A stretch of DNA of 14,358 bases, taken from the NCBI GenBank assembly GCA_964343705.1, contig CAYFJX010000020.1, forward strand, positions 1 to 14,358, written 5' to 3'. Made by a program: the position numbers and the translations under genes. The notes under the pieces are model-generated. The model was not told where the DNA came from. It saw only the letters and a list, made by a program, of their open reading frames with translations, and searched no databases. The DNA is from JAUSFM01 sp964343705 (GTDB taxonomy: Archaea > Nanobdellota > Nanobdellia > Woesearchaeales > UBA12501). Shown one piece after another: positions 6,073 through 13,258 of this stretch (position 1 is the first letter of the stretch; every line of letters begins with the position of its first letter).

Positions 6073-7326
6073 ATGACTCTTAAATTCGCTCACCTTGCAG
6101 ACACACACATTGGTTCATGGCGTGATGAAAAAATGCGTGTTCTAAGTGTGCAAGCGTTTGAAAAAGCAGTGGATATGATAATCCAAGAAGGTGTAGACTT
6201 TGTTCTGGTAAGTGGAGATTTCTTTGACACAAGCATCCCCCCTATTGACAAGATTAAAAGTGCGGTCACACAACTAAAAAAACTCAAAGAGCAAAACATT
6301 CCAGTGTACATGATTTCTGGGAGCCACGACCATTCCCCATCTGGAAAAACCATGCTTGATGTTCTGGAAGAAGCTGGCCTCTTTACCAATGTAGTTAAAG
6401 GAACAATAGAGAACAACAAACTCCGCCTCAAAATAACAACTGATACAAAAACAAGCACACACATTGCTGGTATGCTGGGCAAGCGTGGTACGCTTGAAAA
6501 AACATTTTATGAACAACTTGATCGTGAATGGCTTGAACAACAAATGCAGCAGCGAACTGGATACAAAATATTCATGTTTCACAGCTCACTTGAAGAGTTC
6601 AAACAAAAAGACCAGCAAGCAATGGAAAGCATGCCACTCTCACTCTTACCACAAGGATTTAACTATTACGCAGGTGGACATGTACATGTTGTTTTTCAAA
6701 AAGACGAAACACCGGCAGGCAGAGGACTCATCACCTACCCAGGACCAATGTTTCCCTGTAACTTTAAAGAAATAGAAGATTTGCATCATGGAGGATTTTA
6801 TATTGTTACGAGTGAAAACAACGAAACCATTGCCACCTGGAAGCCTATCCAGCTTAAACCAACCACACACATCACCATTGTTTGCCAAAACAAGAGTGCA
6901 GAGCAAACTGAAAAAGAGTTGCGTGAACAACTAGCCACCATCACCCCTGCAAATGCAATAATCACACTCAGAATAAAAGGAAGCCTTAGTATAGGAAAAC
7001 TGAGTGACATACCTTTCAATGAGATTATTCAAGACTTGTATGAAAAAGGTGCGTATTTTGTTATGAAAAATACTGTTGGCATCACTAGTTCTGTTTTTGA
7101 AGAAGTTAAAAAAGGGCCTGTGCAAAGTATTGAGCAATTACAAGATTCAGTTATTGCTGAGCATGTTGGCCAAATCAAGGTTGATGGTCTACCCCCTGAC
7201 AAGGAAAAAGACCTAACAAAAAACCTGTTAGAAACACTTTCTGCTGAAAAAAATGAGGGGGAGAAAAAGGATGACTTTGAAAAACGAGTAATAGACAACA
7301 CAGACTTGATTCTTAAACAAATATAG
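6073..7326 (+). CDS. Mre11/SbcD-like DNA repair nuclease
   Basis: A 417-residue calcineurin-like phosphoesterase related to archaeal Mre11. The metal-binding motifs appear in order: DTH (Asp10, His12), SGDFFD (Asp49), SGSHDH (83-87 GSHDH), FHS (His170) and GGHVHV (His203, His205). The usual Asn of GNHD is Ser84 here, and His85 is kept. Mre11 cuts DNA ends with manganese, normally with the Rad50 ATPase. No rad50 follows: the next gene encodes an exported murein-lyase fold. About residues 255-417 are a charged, partly helical tail that would correspond to the capping and Rad50-binding regions. ATG 6073 is preferred over 6064 because of the TATA-like box; the difference is three residues (MQC). 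A HerA-like ATPase gene lies upstream on the same strand but with other genes between, so they share no operon. Confidence 0.8.
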   Translation: MTLKFAHLADTHIGSWRDEKMRVLSVQAFEKAVDMIIQEGVDFVLVSGDFFDTSIPPIDKIKSAVTQLKKLKEQNIPVYMISGSHDHSPSGKTMLDVLEEAGLFTNVVKGTIENNKLRLKITTDTKTSTHIAGMLGKRGTLEKTFYEQLDREWLEQQMQQRTGYKIFMFHSSLEEFKQKDQQAMESMPLSLLPQGFNYYAGGHVHVVFQKDETPAGRGLITYPGPMFPCNFKEIEDLHHGGFYIVTSENNETIATWKPIQLKPTTHITIVCQNKSAEQTEKELREQLATITPANAIITLRIKGSLSIGKLSDIPFNEIIQDLYEKGAYFVMKNTVGITSSVFEEVKKGPVQSIEQLQDSVIAEHVGQIKVDGLPPDKEKDLTKNLLETLSAEKNEGEKKDDFEKRVIDNTDLILKQI

Positions 7327-7368
7327 CAACTTATAGTTGGAATGTAGTCCCCCCTACTACAGCAACGC

Positions 7369-7377
7369 ATTTTATAC
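7369..7377 (+). promoter_or_regulatory. TATA-like box for the transglycosylase-like gene
   Basis: ATTTTATAC is centred about 26 bases before the ATG at 7399, which has no ribosome site in front of it. This fits a leaderless start and supports 7399, the codon that begins the Tat signal. Confidence 0.5.
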
Positions 7378-7398
7378 CCTGGTTCTTTCTCTACCCCT

Positions 7399-8490
7399 AT
7401 GGTAGAGAGGATAGTCCGACGCGAATTCCTAGAACTCACAAGAGATTATGCTAAAGGACTAGCCACTGCGGGAGTTGTTGGAGCTGTAGCAACCACAGCG
7501 TCAGGCCTTGTTGTGCCTGCCAGCGCTCTCGCTCACCATTCTAAAAAGAAAAAGAAGAAAGCAAAGCTGCGAAGAAGGGTGCGTAGAACTGTTACGCCTG
7601 AGCATTTACCAAGAAGTTTTAGTTCAAGGGACATGGTTTCGCTTACCCCTAAATACCGTAAGAGACTTGATGCAGCGACATTAGAAGTTTTGAAAAAAAG
7701 GTTTAGAAGAAATCAGTGGTGGAAAAAAAGAGGTATTGATGATAAAGGATTGTATGAACGTGTTCACCACAGTCTTGGATGGGTCATGCATGGTATTCGA
7801 GAGTCGCTTGCTGAAAAAGGAGATCATTATCTTCCTCCTCCCGATCTTGTTGCTGCACTATTCATAAAAGAATCAGGGTTTAACGAATATGCGCTGTCGC
7901 GTGTAGGAGCATTAGGTGTTACACAGTTTATGCCACATACAGGTAAGGCATTTGAACTGCGCTGTGCTGGAAAAGACTGTCGGACAGGTAAGTACGCTAA
8001 GCAGGTTAAACTTCCTGGCTATGCAGGAGCGTTTGATGATTACTTACGACACCTTCGTAAATCACGAAAAGCAGCTCGTGGTGAATCAGCTGACTACAAG
8101 GACCTTATGAAGCTGCTTGATCAAGAGGTTGAAAGTGGAAGAACAAAAAGCCGGGCAAAGGCAGCTATGAAGAATTACAGAGCTTTTGTACGTGCAAACA
8201 TCAAAGGCAAAGACATTTTTGATAGAAAGGACATGCGTTTTCTGAACTGGTTTGATCAACGAGTAGGGTATCGTCAGTCTATGCCTGCGGCAGTACGATT
8301 TCTTGATGATTGCTTTGGCACGTGTGAGGGTAATGTAGATAAAGGTCTTGCTGCGTATAATAGTGGCATTTATCGTGTAAAAGGAAAGAGTGGACAGTGT
8401 AAACTAAGCAAGCAAGTAAGAGCATCACTTGATTACGCAGAAGATATTATTAGAATGCGAGATCAGATTGCAAAGATTATGAATGCGTGA
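7399..8490 (+). CDS. Tat-exported lytic transglycosylase-like protein (SLT fold)
   Basis: A 363-residue exported protein. The N-terminus has a twin-arginine motif, VRREFLEL (Arg7-Arg8), a hydrophobic stretch and a likely cleavage site after SALA (45). A Lys/Arg-rich segment follows (about 49-63). The catalytic region resembles the SLT family: LFIKESGFNEYALS with Glu158 as the expected acid-base residue, then GALGVTQFMPHTG (170-182), and AYNSG (319-323; usually AYNAG) near the end. Between the second and third motifs is an insert of about 100 residues, with close cysteine pairs Cys189/194 and Cys305/309 that could form disulfides. The family cleaves the glycan strands of peptidoglycan. An archaeon should lack that substrate, so the target may be bacterial neighbours or another polymer. 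It converges on lgt with a 14-base gap. Confidence 0.8.
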   Translation: MVERIVRREFLELTRDYAKGLATAGVVGAVATTASGLVVPASALAHHSKKKKKKAKLRRRVRRTVTPEHLPRSFSSRDMVSLTPKYRKRLDAATLEVLKKRFRRNQWWKKRGIDDKGLYERVHHSLGWVMHGIRESLAEKGDHYLPPPDLVAALFIKESGFNEYALSRVGALGVTQFMPHTGKAFELRCAGKDCRTGKYAKQVKLPGYAGAFDDYLRHLRKSRKAARGESADYKDLMKLLDQEVESGRTKSRAKAAMKNYRAFVRANIKGKDIFDRKDMRFLNWFDQRVGYRQSMPAAVRFLDDCFGTCEGNVDKGLAAYNSGIYRVKGKSGQCKLSKQVRASLDYAEDIIRMRDQIAKIMNA

Positions 8491-8504
8491 GTAAAGAATG
8501 CAGA

Positions 8505-9239
8505 TTACTTTTTCTTCCAAAGTCTCCACATCATGAAACCAGACACAAGTACAAAAGGTATGCTCAGGACCTGGCCCATGGTAAGACCTCCAGATACAAG
8601 GGTTTGATATTCTTTGAAAAACTCAACAAAAAATCTGAGTATACCATAAAAACAGAGGAATGACCAAAAAAGAAATCCTTTTGGCAGGGAAATCTTACGC
8701 ATATTCCATAACACACCAAACAAGAAGAGATTTTTTGCTGCCTCATATAATTGCGAAGGGTGACGTAGTCCTTCAAAACGATCAAACTTCATTGCCCAAG
8801 GAACATTGCTTATCCTGCCAACAATTTCACCATTAACAAAGTTGCCAAGCCGTACAAACATTGCACCAAGTGCTATAGGAATAACAACAATATCAGCTAG
8901 GTCATAAAATTTTAGTTTGTGCTTAGCGCAAAACCACCAGTGTGCAAGAACACCACCAATCATCCCACCATGGCTTGCAATGCCTCCCTCCCATATGTAC
9001 AAGACTTTGATAGGATTTGCTAGATAATATAGTGGCTCGTAAAAAAAAATCTCTCCAAGCCGTGCACCTCCAAGAATACCTACAATCATCCAAACAACAT
9101 ATCTTTCAGCGTCAAGTGCAATGTCTCGTTCTTTTGCAAGTTTTTGAAGAATGAGGTATCCACAAAAAAAGGCAGCAGCCATGAGCACGCCATACCAGTG
9201 GATACTGAGGCCTTTGTATTGAAAGAGGATTGGATCCAT
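8505..9239 (-). CDS. lgt: Prolipoprotein diacylglyceryl transferase
   Basis: A 244-residue multi-pass membrane enzyme that would transfer diacylglycerol from a phospholipid to the lipobox cysteine of preprolipoproteins. The key residues of E. coli Lgt are all recognisable: HWYG with Tyr16 (Tyr26 in E. coli), SHGGMIGG with His90 (His103), VRLGNFVNGEIVGR with Arg130, Asn133 and Gly141 (Arg143, Asn146, Gly154), RHPSQLYEA (159-167), and RFFVEFFKE with Arg202 (Arg239). About seven hydrophobic segments fit the fold. ATG 9239 is preferred over 9284 because a TATA-like box lies at 9262-9270, inside the longer version. Lgt is a bacterial hallmark and rare in archaea, so transfer from bacteria is likely. 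Its candidate substrates are the lipobox proteins at 4032, 4637 and 13939. No LspA or Lnt is in the window. The kinase gene is divergent. Confidence 0.92.
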   Translation of the reverse strand: MDPILFQYKGLSIHWYGVLMAAAFFCGYLILQKLAKERDIALDAERYVVWMIVGILGGARLGEIFFYEPLYYLANPIKVLYIWEGGIASHGGMIGGVLAHWWFCAKHKLKFYDLADIVVIPIALGAMFVRLGNFVNGEIVGRISNVPWAMKFDRFEGLRHPSQLYEAAKNLFLFGVLWNMRKISLPKGFLFWSFLCFYGILRFFVEFFKEYQTLVSGGLTMGQVLSIPFVLVSGFMMWRLWKKK

Positions 9240-9261
9240 AAATAGGTCTGCACAAACAGGG

Positions 9262-9270
9262 TATATAAAT
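9262..9270 (-). promoter_or_regulatory. TATA-like box for lgt
   Basis: On the minus strand ATTTATATA is centred about 27 bases upstream of the ATG at 9239, giving a leaderless transcript. It is among the clearest boxes in the window and sets the lgt start. Confidence 0.6.
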
Positions 9271-9303
9271 CTTATTACTGTCACCCCTGAATAGACCCAA
9301 AGG

Positions 9304-9311
9304 CTTAAATA
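9304..9311 (+). promoter_or_regulatory. TATA-like box for the kinase gene
   Basis: CTTAAATA is centred 87 bases upstream of the kinase ATG, so this unit, unlike its neighbours, would have a leader of about 60 bases. The likely start of transcription is near 9334, a few bases before a small reading frame at 9341. Confidence 0.4.
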
Positions 9312-9332
9312 CTACCTCAAAGAGAAAGAGAA

Positions 9333-9370
9333 AATTGCTTATGAGAATTGCTTATGATCTGGCTTATGGA
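9333..9370 (+). repeat. Short repeats in the kinase leader
   Basis: AATTGCTTATGA occurs at 9333-9344 and again at 9346-9357, 13 bases apart, followed by the related CTGGCTTATGGA at 9359-9370. The repeats fall in the predicted 5' leader and across the possible leader peptide. Confidence 0.5.
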
Positions 9371-9388
9371 TCATATGTGCTGAGGTAA
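9341..9388 (+). other. Possible 15-codon leader peptide upstream of the kinase
   Basis: An ATG at 9341 opens a frame reading MRIAYDLAYGSYVLR and stops at TAA 9386-9388, six bases before the kinase ATG and in the same frame. The kinase ribosome site GAGGT (9382-9386) overlaps its last codons, so translating it could affect access to that site. The ATG lies about seven bases after the predicted transcription start. It may be a regulatory peptide or simply a chance frame; nothing independent confirms that it is translated. Confidence 0.3.
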
Positions 9389-9394
9389 AAAGGT

Positions 9395-10402
9395 ATGACT
9401 GAGAGAGGAACTACTATCACACGAGAAAGACAATCTGCGCACTTGCCTGCGCACTTCTTTTGGCCCGAGCACCTGCCGGTTATAGAATACTTTAAACAAA
9501 GTAAATTAAAACCTTTAATGTGGGATGAAAAGTGCATTATTGTGAGATCACCAACCCACGCAAGTAGGTGTCTTAAGTATGTTATTGATCCAGGTACACA
9601 CTTACCACTTGAAGAAAGAACGCAAAAAGTAGTGCTGCAAGGAATGAAAAATCAGAAAGCACTTGAAGACCAACCTGGTGCACAAAAAACCTATTCTGTT
9701 GATAATTTTTATGAGGGAGTTGTTGGACTCTTGGAACTTGAATGGATCCCAGGAAGATCACTTGATGATGTTATTGAAAAAGAAGGCCCACTGGATGCTG
9801 ATTGGTTACACATGGCTGTTGTTGCTGCGTATAAAACACTTGAAGTTGCAATGGAACGGCGTATCATGCATCGTGATGTAAAACCTGGAAATATGATTAA
9901 TGATGTTGGTTTTAATATTCGTTTTATCGATTGGTCACTTGCTGCAACTGAAGAAGAACATAATGCAGAACGACGTGACCCTGAACAGCCTTGGTATGGA
10001 ACGCCATTATACACTGATTTTGAAAATGACCAATTTGGTGTACGGGACAAGCGAGGATTAGGCATCACTGTTCTGGAAGGTCTGGCAACTCCAGAGGAAA
10101 AAGCATACTTAACTGATTGCATTGAACGCCCTACTGGAGGTCAATCATGCTATGATAGAATAAAGAACTGGGTTGATTTTATGTTTGACAAAGTAAAAGA
10201 GAGAATGACACCTGAATTCCATACTCTATTGGGTGCCCTTGTGTATGCAACCCATTCAGATTATAAAAGGTCCTTAACACATAGTGCGACCAACCCTCTT
10301 AGCGATTATGAACAACGGCGAGCAGACACGTACCGTGGTCCTACACCCACCATGCGGCATGGTAGTGGTGCTAGGCCAGCAGCTTCGCCAATAACTCGTT
10401 AA
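9395..10402 (+). CDS. Divergent Ser/Thr protein kinase-like protein
   Basis: A 335-residue cytosolic protein with a protein-kinase fold. Visible motifs are a probable ATP lysine in CLKYV (Lys61), a hinge-like LLELEWIPGRSLDDVI (112-127), the catalytic loop HRDVKPGN (159-166; Asp161, Lys163, Asn166), a metal-binding IDWS in place of DFG (Asp179), and GTPLYTDFE (202-210) at the activation-segment end. There is no clear glycine-rich loop before the lysine, and DFG is changed to DWS, so it is a distant member that may still phosphorylate. The C-terminal tail is Arg/Pro-rich. Its start is supported by GAGGT at 9382-9386. The last 32 bases overlap the 3' end of gatB on the other strand. Its target is unknown; neighbouring lgt is divergent and need not be related in function. 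Confidence 0.75.
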   Translation: MTERGTTITRERQSAHLPAHFFWPEHLPVIEYFKQSKLKPLMWDEKCIIVRSPTHASRCLKYVIDPGTHLPLEERTQKVVLQGMKNQKALEDQPGAQKTYSVDNFYEGVVGLLELEWIPGRSLDDVIEKEGPLDADWLHMAVVAAYKTLEVAMERRIMHRDVKPGNMINDVGFNIRFIDWSLAATEEEHNAERRDPEQPWYGTPLYTDFENDQFGVRDKRGLGITVLEGLATPEEKAYLTDCIERPTGGQSCYDRIKNWVDFMFDKVKERMTPEFHTLLGALVYATHSDYKRSLTHSATNPLSDYEQRRADTYRGPTPTMRHGSGARPAASPITR

Positions 10403-11795
10403 CTTGTTGTGGCACAGCCTTACCCTTGCTTTTCTTCATAACCTGACCCACTAAGAAATTAAAAGATTTCTGATTTCCTTTTCTGTATTCTTCAACAACA
10501 CCTGCGTTCTCCTGAATTGCTTCTTTACAATATTGTTCTAGAACACCCTCATCTGCAACCGCACCCAAGCCATTTTCTTTAACATACTCTTTAGGTGAAA
10601 AGGGTTTAACAATAAGTTCTTCAAGAATCTTTTGTGCTGTTCGATCCGTAATCTCATTGTTTTTAACCATCTGTAACAGTTCTATCATGTGATTCTCATC
10701 AATAAGCAGATCATTGAATGTTTGTTTGTTAAAGTTCATAACGCGAACAAGCTCACGCCTCAACCATTTTGCTGCAAGAGCAGGATTTACTTTTTCTGCT
10801 ACCTTCTCAAACATTTCAGCAAGTAATTTTTCTTGTGCAAGAACCAAGGCGTCTTCTTTAGGGATCTTGTACTTTTCAATATATTTCGCGATTTTGGCGT
10901 CAGCAAGTTCTGGAAGGTTAGATTGTGCTTCCTCAACCCATTCAGGCGTTATATCAATCACGGGTAAGTCTGTGTCAAGAATGTAACCATAGTCTTGCTC
11001 GGTTTCTTTTTTTCGGAGTCTAGAAGTAACACCTTTAATTGCGTCCCAAGAACGCGTATCTTGAATCAGTGCTTCTCCTTCGCTCACTGCCTTTTTTTGA
11101 CGTTGTACTTCATATACAATTGCCCGCTCAATTTCCTTAAATCCGGTGACGTTCTTAATCTCACTACGGACATACCCACCACTTTTTATGGAGACATTTA
11201 CATCTGCTTTTACCACACAGGTTTCAGGATCAAAAATATCAAGATAAATGAGAATGGTGCGTAGCTTTTTCATGAATTCTCTTGCTTCATCAGGGCCAGT
11301 CATGTCAGGCTCAGTAACAATTTCACAGAGAGGAACTCCACTGCGGTTGTAATCAATAAGAACATGTGATGCACTTGCAAGACTACCAGGATGTACCAGT
11401 GATGCAGGGTCTTCTTCAATATGTACCCGCGTAATCCCCACCTTTTTCTCATTCGAGAGCAAAACAGCCCCTTTACTGCCAAGAGGTAATTCGTATTGGC
11501 TGATTTGATAGTTCTTGGCAAGATCAGGATAAAAATAACTTTTGCGTGAAAATACGTTTGTCGGAGCTATCTCACACCCAAGCGCTAGACAAAGTTTTAT
11601 GGCATAATCAAGTACTTTCTTGTTGATAACTGGTTTTGCACCTGGAAAGCCAAGGCATGTTGGACAACACCTGGTGTTTGGTACGTCTTCAGTGCTTGTC
11701 TTAGTTGGACATGCACAAAATAGTTTTGTTTGTGTTTTTAGCTGCACGTGAATTTCTAAACCAATTACCATATCAGAGGTGAATAGAGTGTTCAT
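10371..11795 (-). CDS. gatB: Asp-tRNA(Asn)/Glu-tRNA(Gln) amidotransferase subunit B
   Basis: A 474-residue subunit that binds the mischarged tRNA and activates its side-chain carboxylate with ATP before ammonia transfer. It shows IGLEIHVQL (11-19), the zinc cysteines Cys27-x-Cys29 and Cys44-x-x-Cys47 (CPTCLGFPGA), the YFYPDLAKNYQISQY block, HIEEDPASL, and DYNRSGVPLCEIVTEPD. A C-terminal GatB/YqeY-type tail of about 150 residues completes a normal length. The ATG overlaps the gatA stop as ATGA (11792-11795), and a strong GGGGGTGA ribosome site (11802-11809) lies in the end of gatA. It is the last gene of gatC-cyclophilin-gatA-gatB. The genome probably depends on the transamidation route for Gln-tRNA, Asn-tRNA or both. 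Presence of GatA and GatC shows the GatCAB form rather than archaeal GatDE. Confidence 0.95.
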   Translation of the reverse strand: MNTLFTSDMVIGLEIHVQLKTQTKLFCACPTKTSTEDVPNTRCCPTCLGFPGAKPVINKKVLDYAIKLCLALGCEIAPTNVFSRKSYFYPDLAKNYQISQYELPLGSKGAVLLSNEKKVGITRVHIEEDPASLVHPGSLASASHVLIDYNRSGVPLCEIVTEPDMTGPDEAREFMKKLRTILIYLDIFDPETCVVKADVNVSIKSGGYVRSEIKNVTGFKEIERAIVYEVQRQKKAVSEGEALIQDTRSWDAIKGVTSRLRKKETEQDYGYILDTDLPVIDITPEWVEEAQSNLPELADAKIAKYIEKYKIPKEDALVLAQEKLLAEMFEKVAEKVNPALAAKWLRRELVRVMNFNKQTFNDLLIDENHMIELLQMVKNNEITDRTAQKILEELIVKPFSPKEYVKENGLGAVADEGVLEQYCKEAIQENAGVVEEYRKGNQKSFNFLVGQVMKKSKGKAVPQQVNELLAKLLA

Positions 11796-13249
11796 TGATC
11801 TTCACCCCCTATTGTTGGGTCTTTTTCAAGACAACGCGCTACCTGAATTAATTTGGATTCATTGCAATGAGAAGCAATGCACAAGGCGCCAACAGGTAAC
11901 CCTTTTATGAGACCAATGGGCATATTCAAATGAGGTAGACCTGCAAGATTTGGTCCCACTGTCAATGTGTCAATCATGTACTGTTGTAGGGGTGTTAGTT
12001 TTTCTATCTCTGCGAAAGTTGGTGGAAGTAAAGGTGCTGTTGGAGTGATAAGAACATCAAACTCCTTAAAAGCCTGTAGGTACTCTTGTGTCATACGTTG
12101 TCTAATTTTGAGGGCCTTGATGTAAAAAGCATCTCTGAATCCAACCATACGGGCAAATGTACCAAGCATGATACGACGTTTTGCTTCTTCTCCAAAATGT
12201 TTTGATCGCACCTTAGTAAAATACTCATTAAAAGTGCCCTCAAGATCTTCATGGCTTCCATAACGAATCCCACAAAGTTTTGCAAGATTTGTTGATGCTT
12301 CAGACGTTGAAAGAGTATAATAAGTAGGAATACCATACTTAATAGGAAGTTCCAATGAAAGTTCTTGGTATGTTGCTCCTTCGGATTCTAGACATTTTAT
12401 AGAACGCCATACTCGTTCTGCAACAAGAGTGTCTGTTCCATCCCCAAATGCTTCTTTAATAACCCCGACTTTTAGACCTGATACACTTTTGGATAAAAAT
12501 TCTTGTGAATTGCACGAACCAGATAAGGTTGTTGCATCTTTTTCATCTCGTCCTGCCATAACATCTAAAGCAAGAGCAGCTTCTTCCACTCTCTTTGTCA
12601 TTGGACCAATTTTGTCAAGAGTGTTAGCATAGTCAAGAAGACCATACCTGGAAATCCTGCCATAAGTAGGACACAGACCAATAACACCACAAAATGATGC
12701 TGGTTCAACAATACTTCCTCCTGTTGACTCACCTAGAGAAATATGGGGAAAACTTGTAAGCCGGGTAAAGCCTGCACAACCACCACTACTTCCCCCTGTA
12801 CTTCTATCAGGATCAAAAGGATTTTTAGGGATTTTGTATCCTAATCCTACATTGACTGAGAAGCCACCAAAGCCGAATTCATCCTGGACTGTTTTTCCAA
12901 TGACTATTGCTCCTTGGTCAAGACATCGTTGTACAGCTGTTGCGTTCATAGGGGGTTTATACCCTTTGAGAATGCGACTTGCAGCAGTTGTTTCCACGCC
13001 CTTCACACAGATTGCGTCCTTAACTGATATCGGAACACCAAGTAGTTTCAAATCTGATGCCCCTCCTTTTTTTACCATGGCATCAAGCGCTTGTGCTCGA
13101 GCTATGGCTTGTTTTTCACATAGAACAGTAAAGTAGTGGTATTTGGCATTGAGTTCGCGTGCTTCAACAAGTACTTTCTGTGTGTGCTCTTCAATGGTGA
13201 GTTCTTGCTTGTGAAAAGCATTTACCAGTAGGGGTACTGTTGTAGTCAT
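11792..13249 (-). CDS. gatA: Asp-tRNA(Asn)/Glu-tRNA(Gln) amidotransferase subunit A
   Basis: A 485-residue amidase-signature enzyme that releases ammonia from glutamine for tRNA transamidation in the GatCAB complex. The catalytic triad is visible: Lys77 in PISVKDAI, the cis-Ser in GGSSGG (Ser155), and the nucleophile in TGGSI (Ser179). Around the nucleophile the sequence is GESTGGSIVEPASFCG where most family members read GSDTGGSIRQPAxFCG, so the Asp before the Thr and the Arg after the Ile are replaced. The triad itself is intact and length is normal. The ATG follows the cyclophilin stop by nine bases with a modest AAGGTC site; the stop overlaps gatB. The operon context, directly before gatB, supports GatA over another amidase. 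Confidence 0.93.
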   Translation of the reverse strand: MTTTVPLLVNAFHKQELTIEEHTQKVLVEARELNAKYHYFTVLCEKQAIARAQALDAMVKKGGASDLKLLGVPISVKDAICVKGVETTAASRILKGYKPPMNATAVQRCLDQGAIVIGKTVQDEFGFGGFSVNVGLGYKIPKNPFDPDRSTGGSSGGCAGFTRLTSFPHISLGESTGGSIVEPASFCGVIGLCPTYGRISRYGLLDYANTLDKIGPMTKRVEEAALALDVMAGRDEKDATTLSGSCNSQEFLSKSVSGLKVGVIKEAFGDGTDTLVAERVWRSIKCLESEGATYQELSLELPIKYGIPTYYTLSTSEASTNLAKLCGIRYGSHEDLEGTFNEYFTKVRSKHFGEEAKRRIMLGTFARMVGFRDAFYIKALKIRQRMTQEYLQAFKEFDVLITPTAPLLPPTFAEIEKLTPLQQYMIDTLTVGPNLAGLPHLNMPIGLIKGLPVGALCIASHCNESKLIQVARCLEKDPTIGGEDQ

Positions 13250-13258
13250 ACCAAGACC

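Noticed and set aside
10349..10363. Hairpin ACCATG-CGG-CATGGT just past the gatB stop as a terminator
   Set aside because: Six-base stem with no T tract after it on either strand, and it lies in the coding end of the kinase gene; it may be chance.
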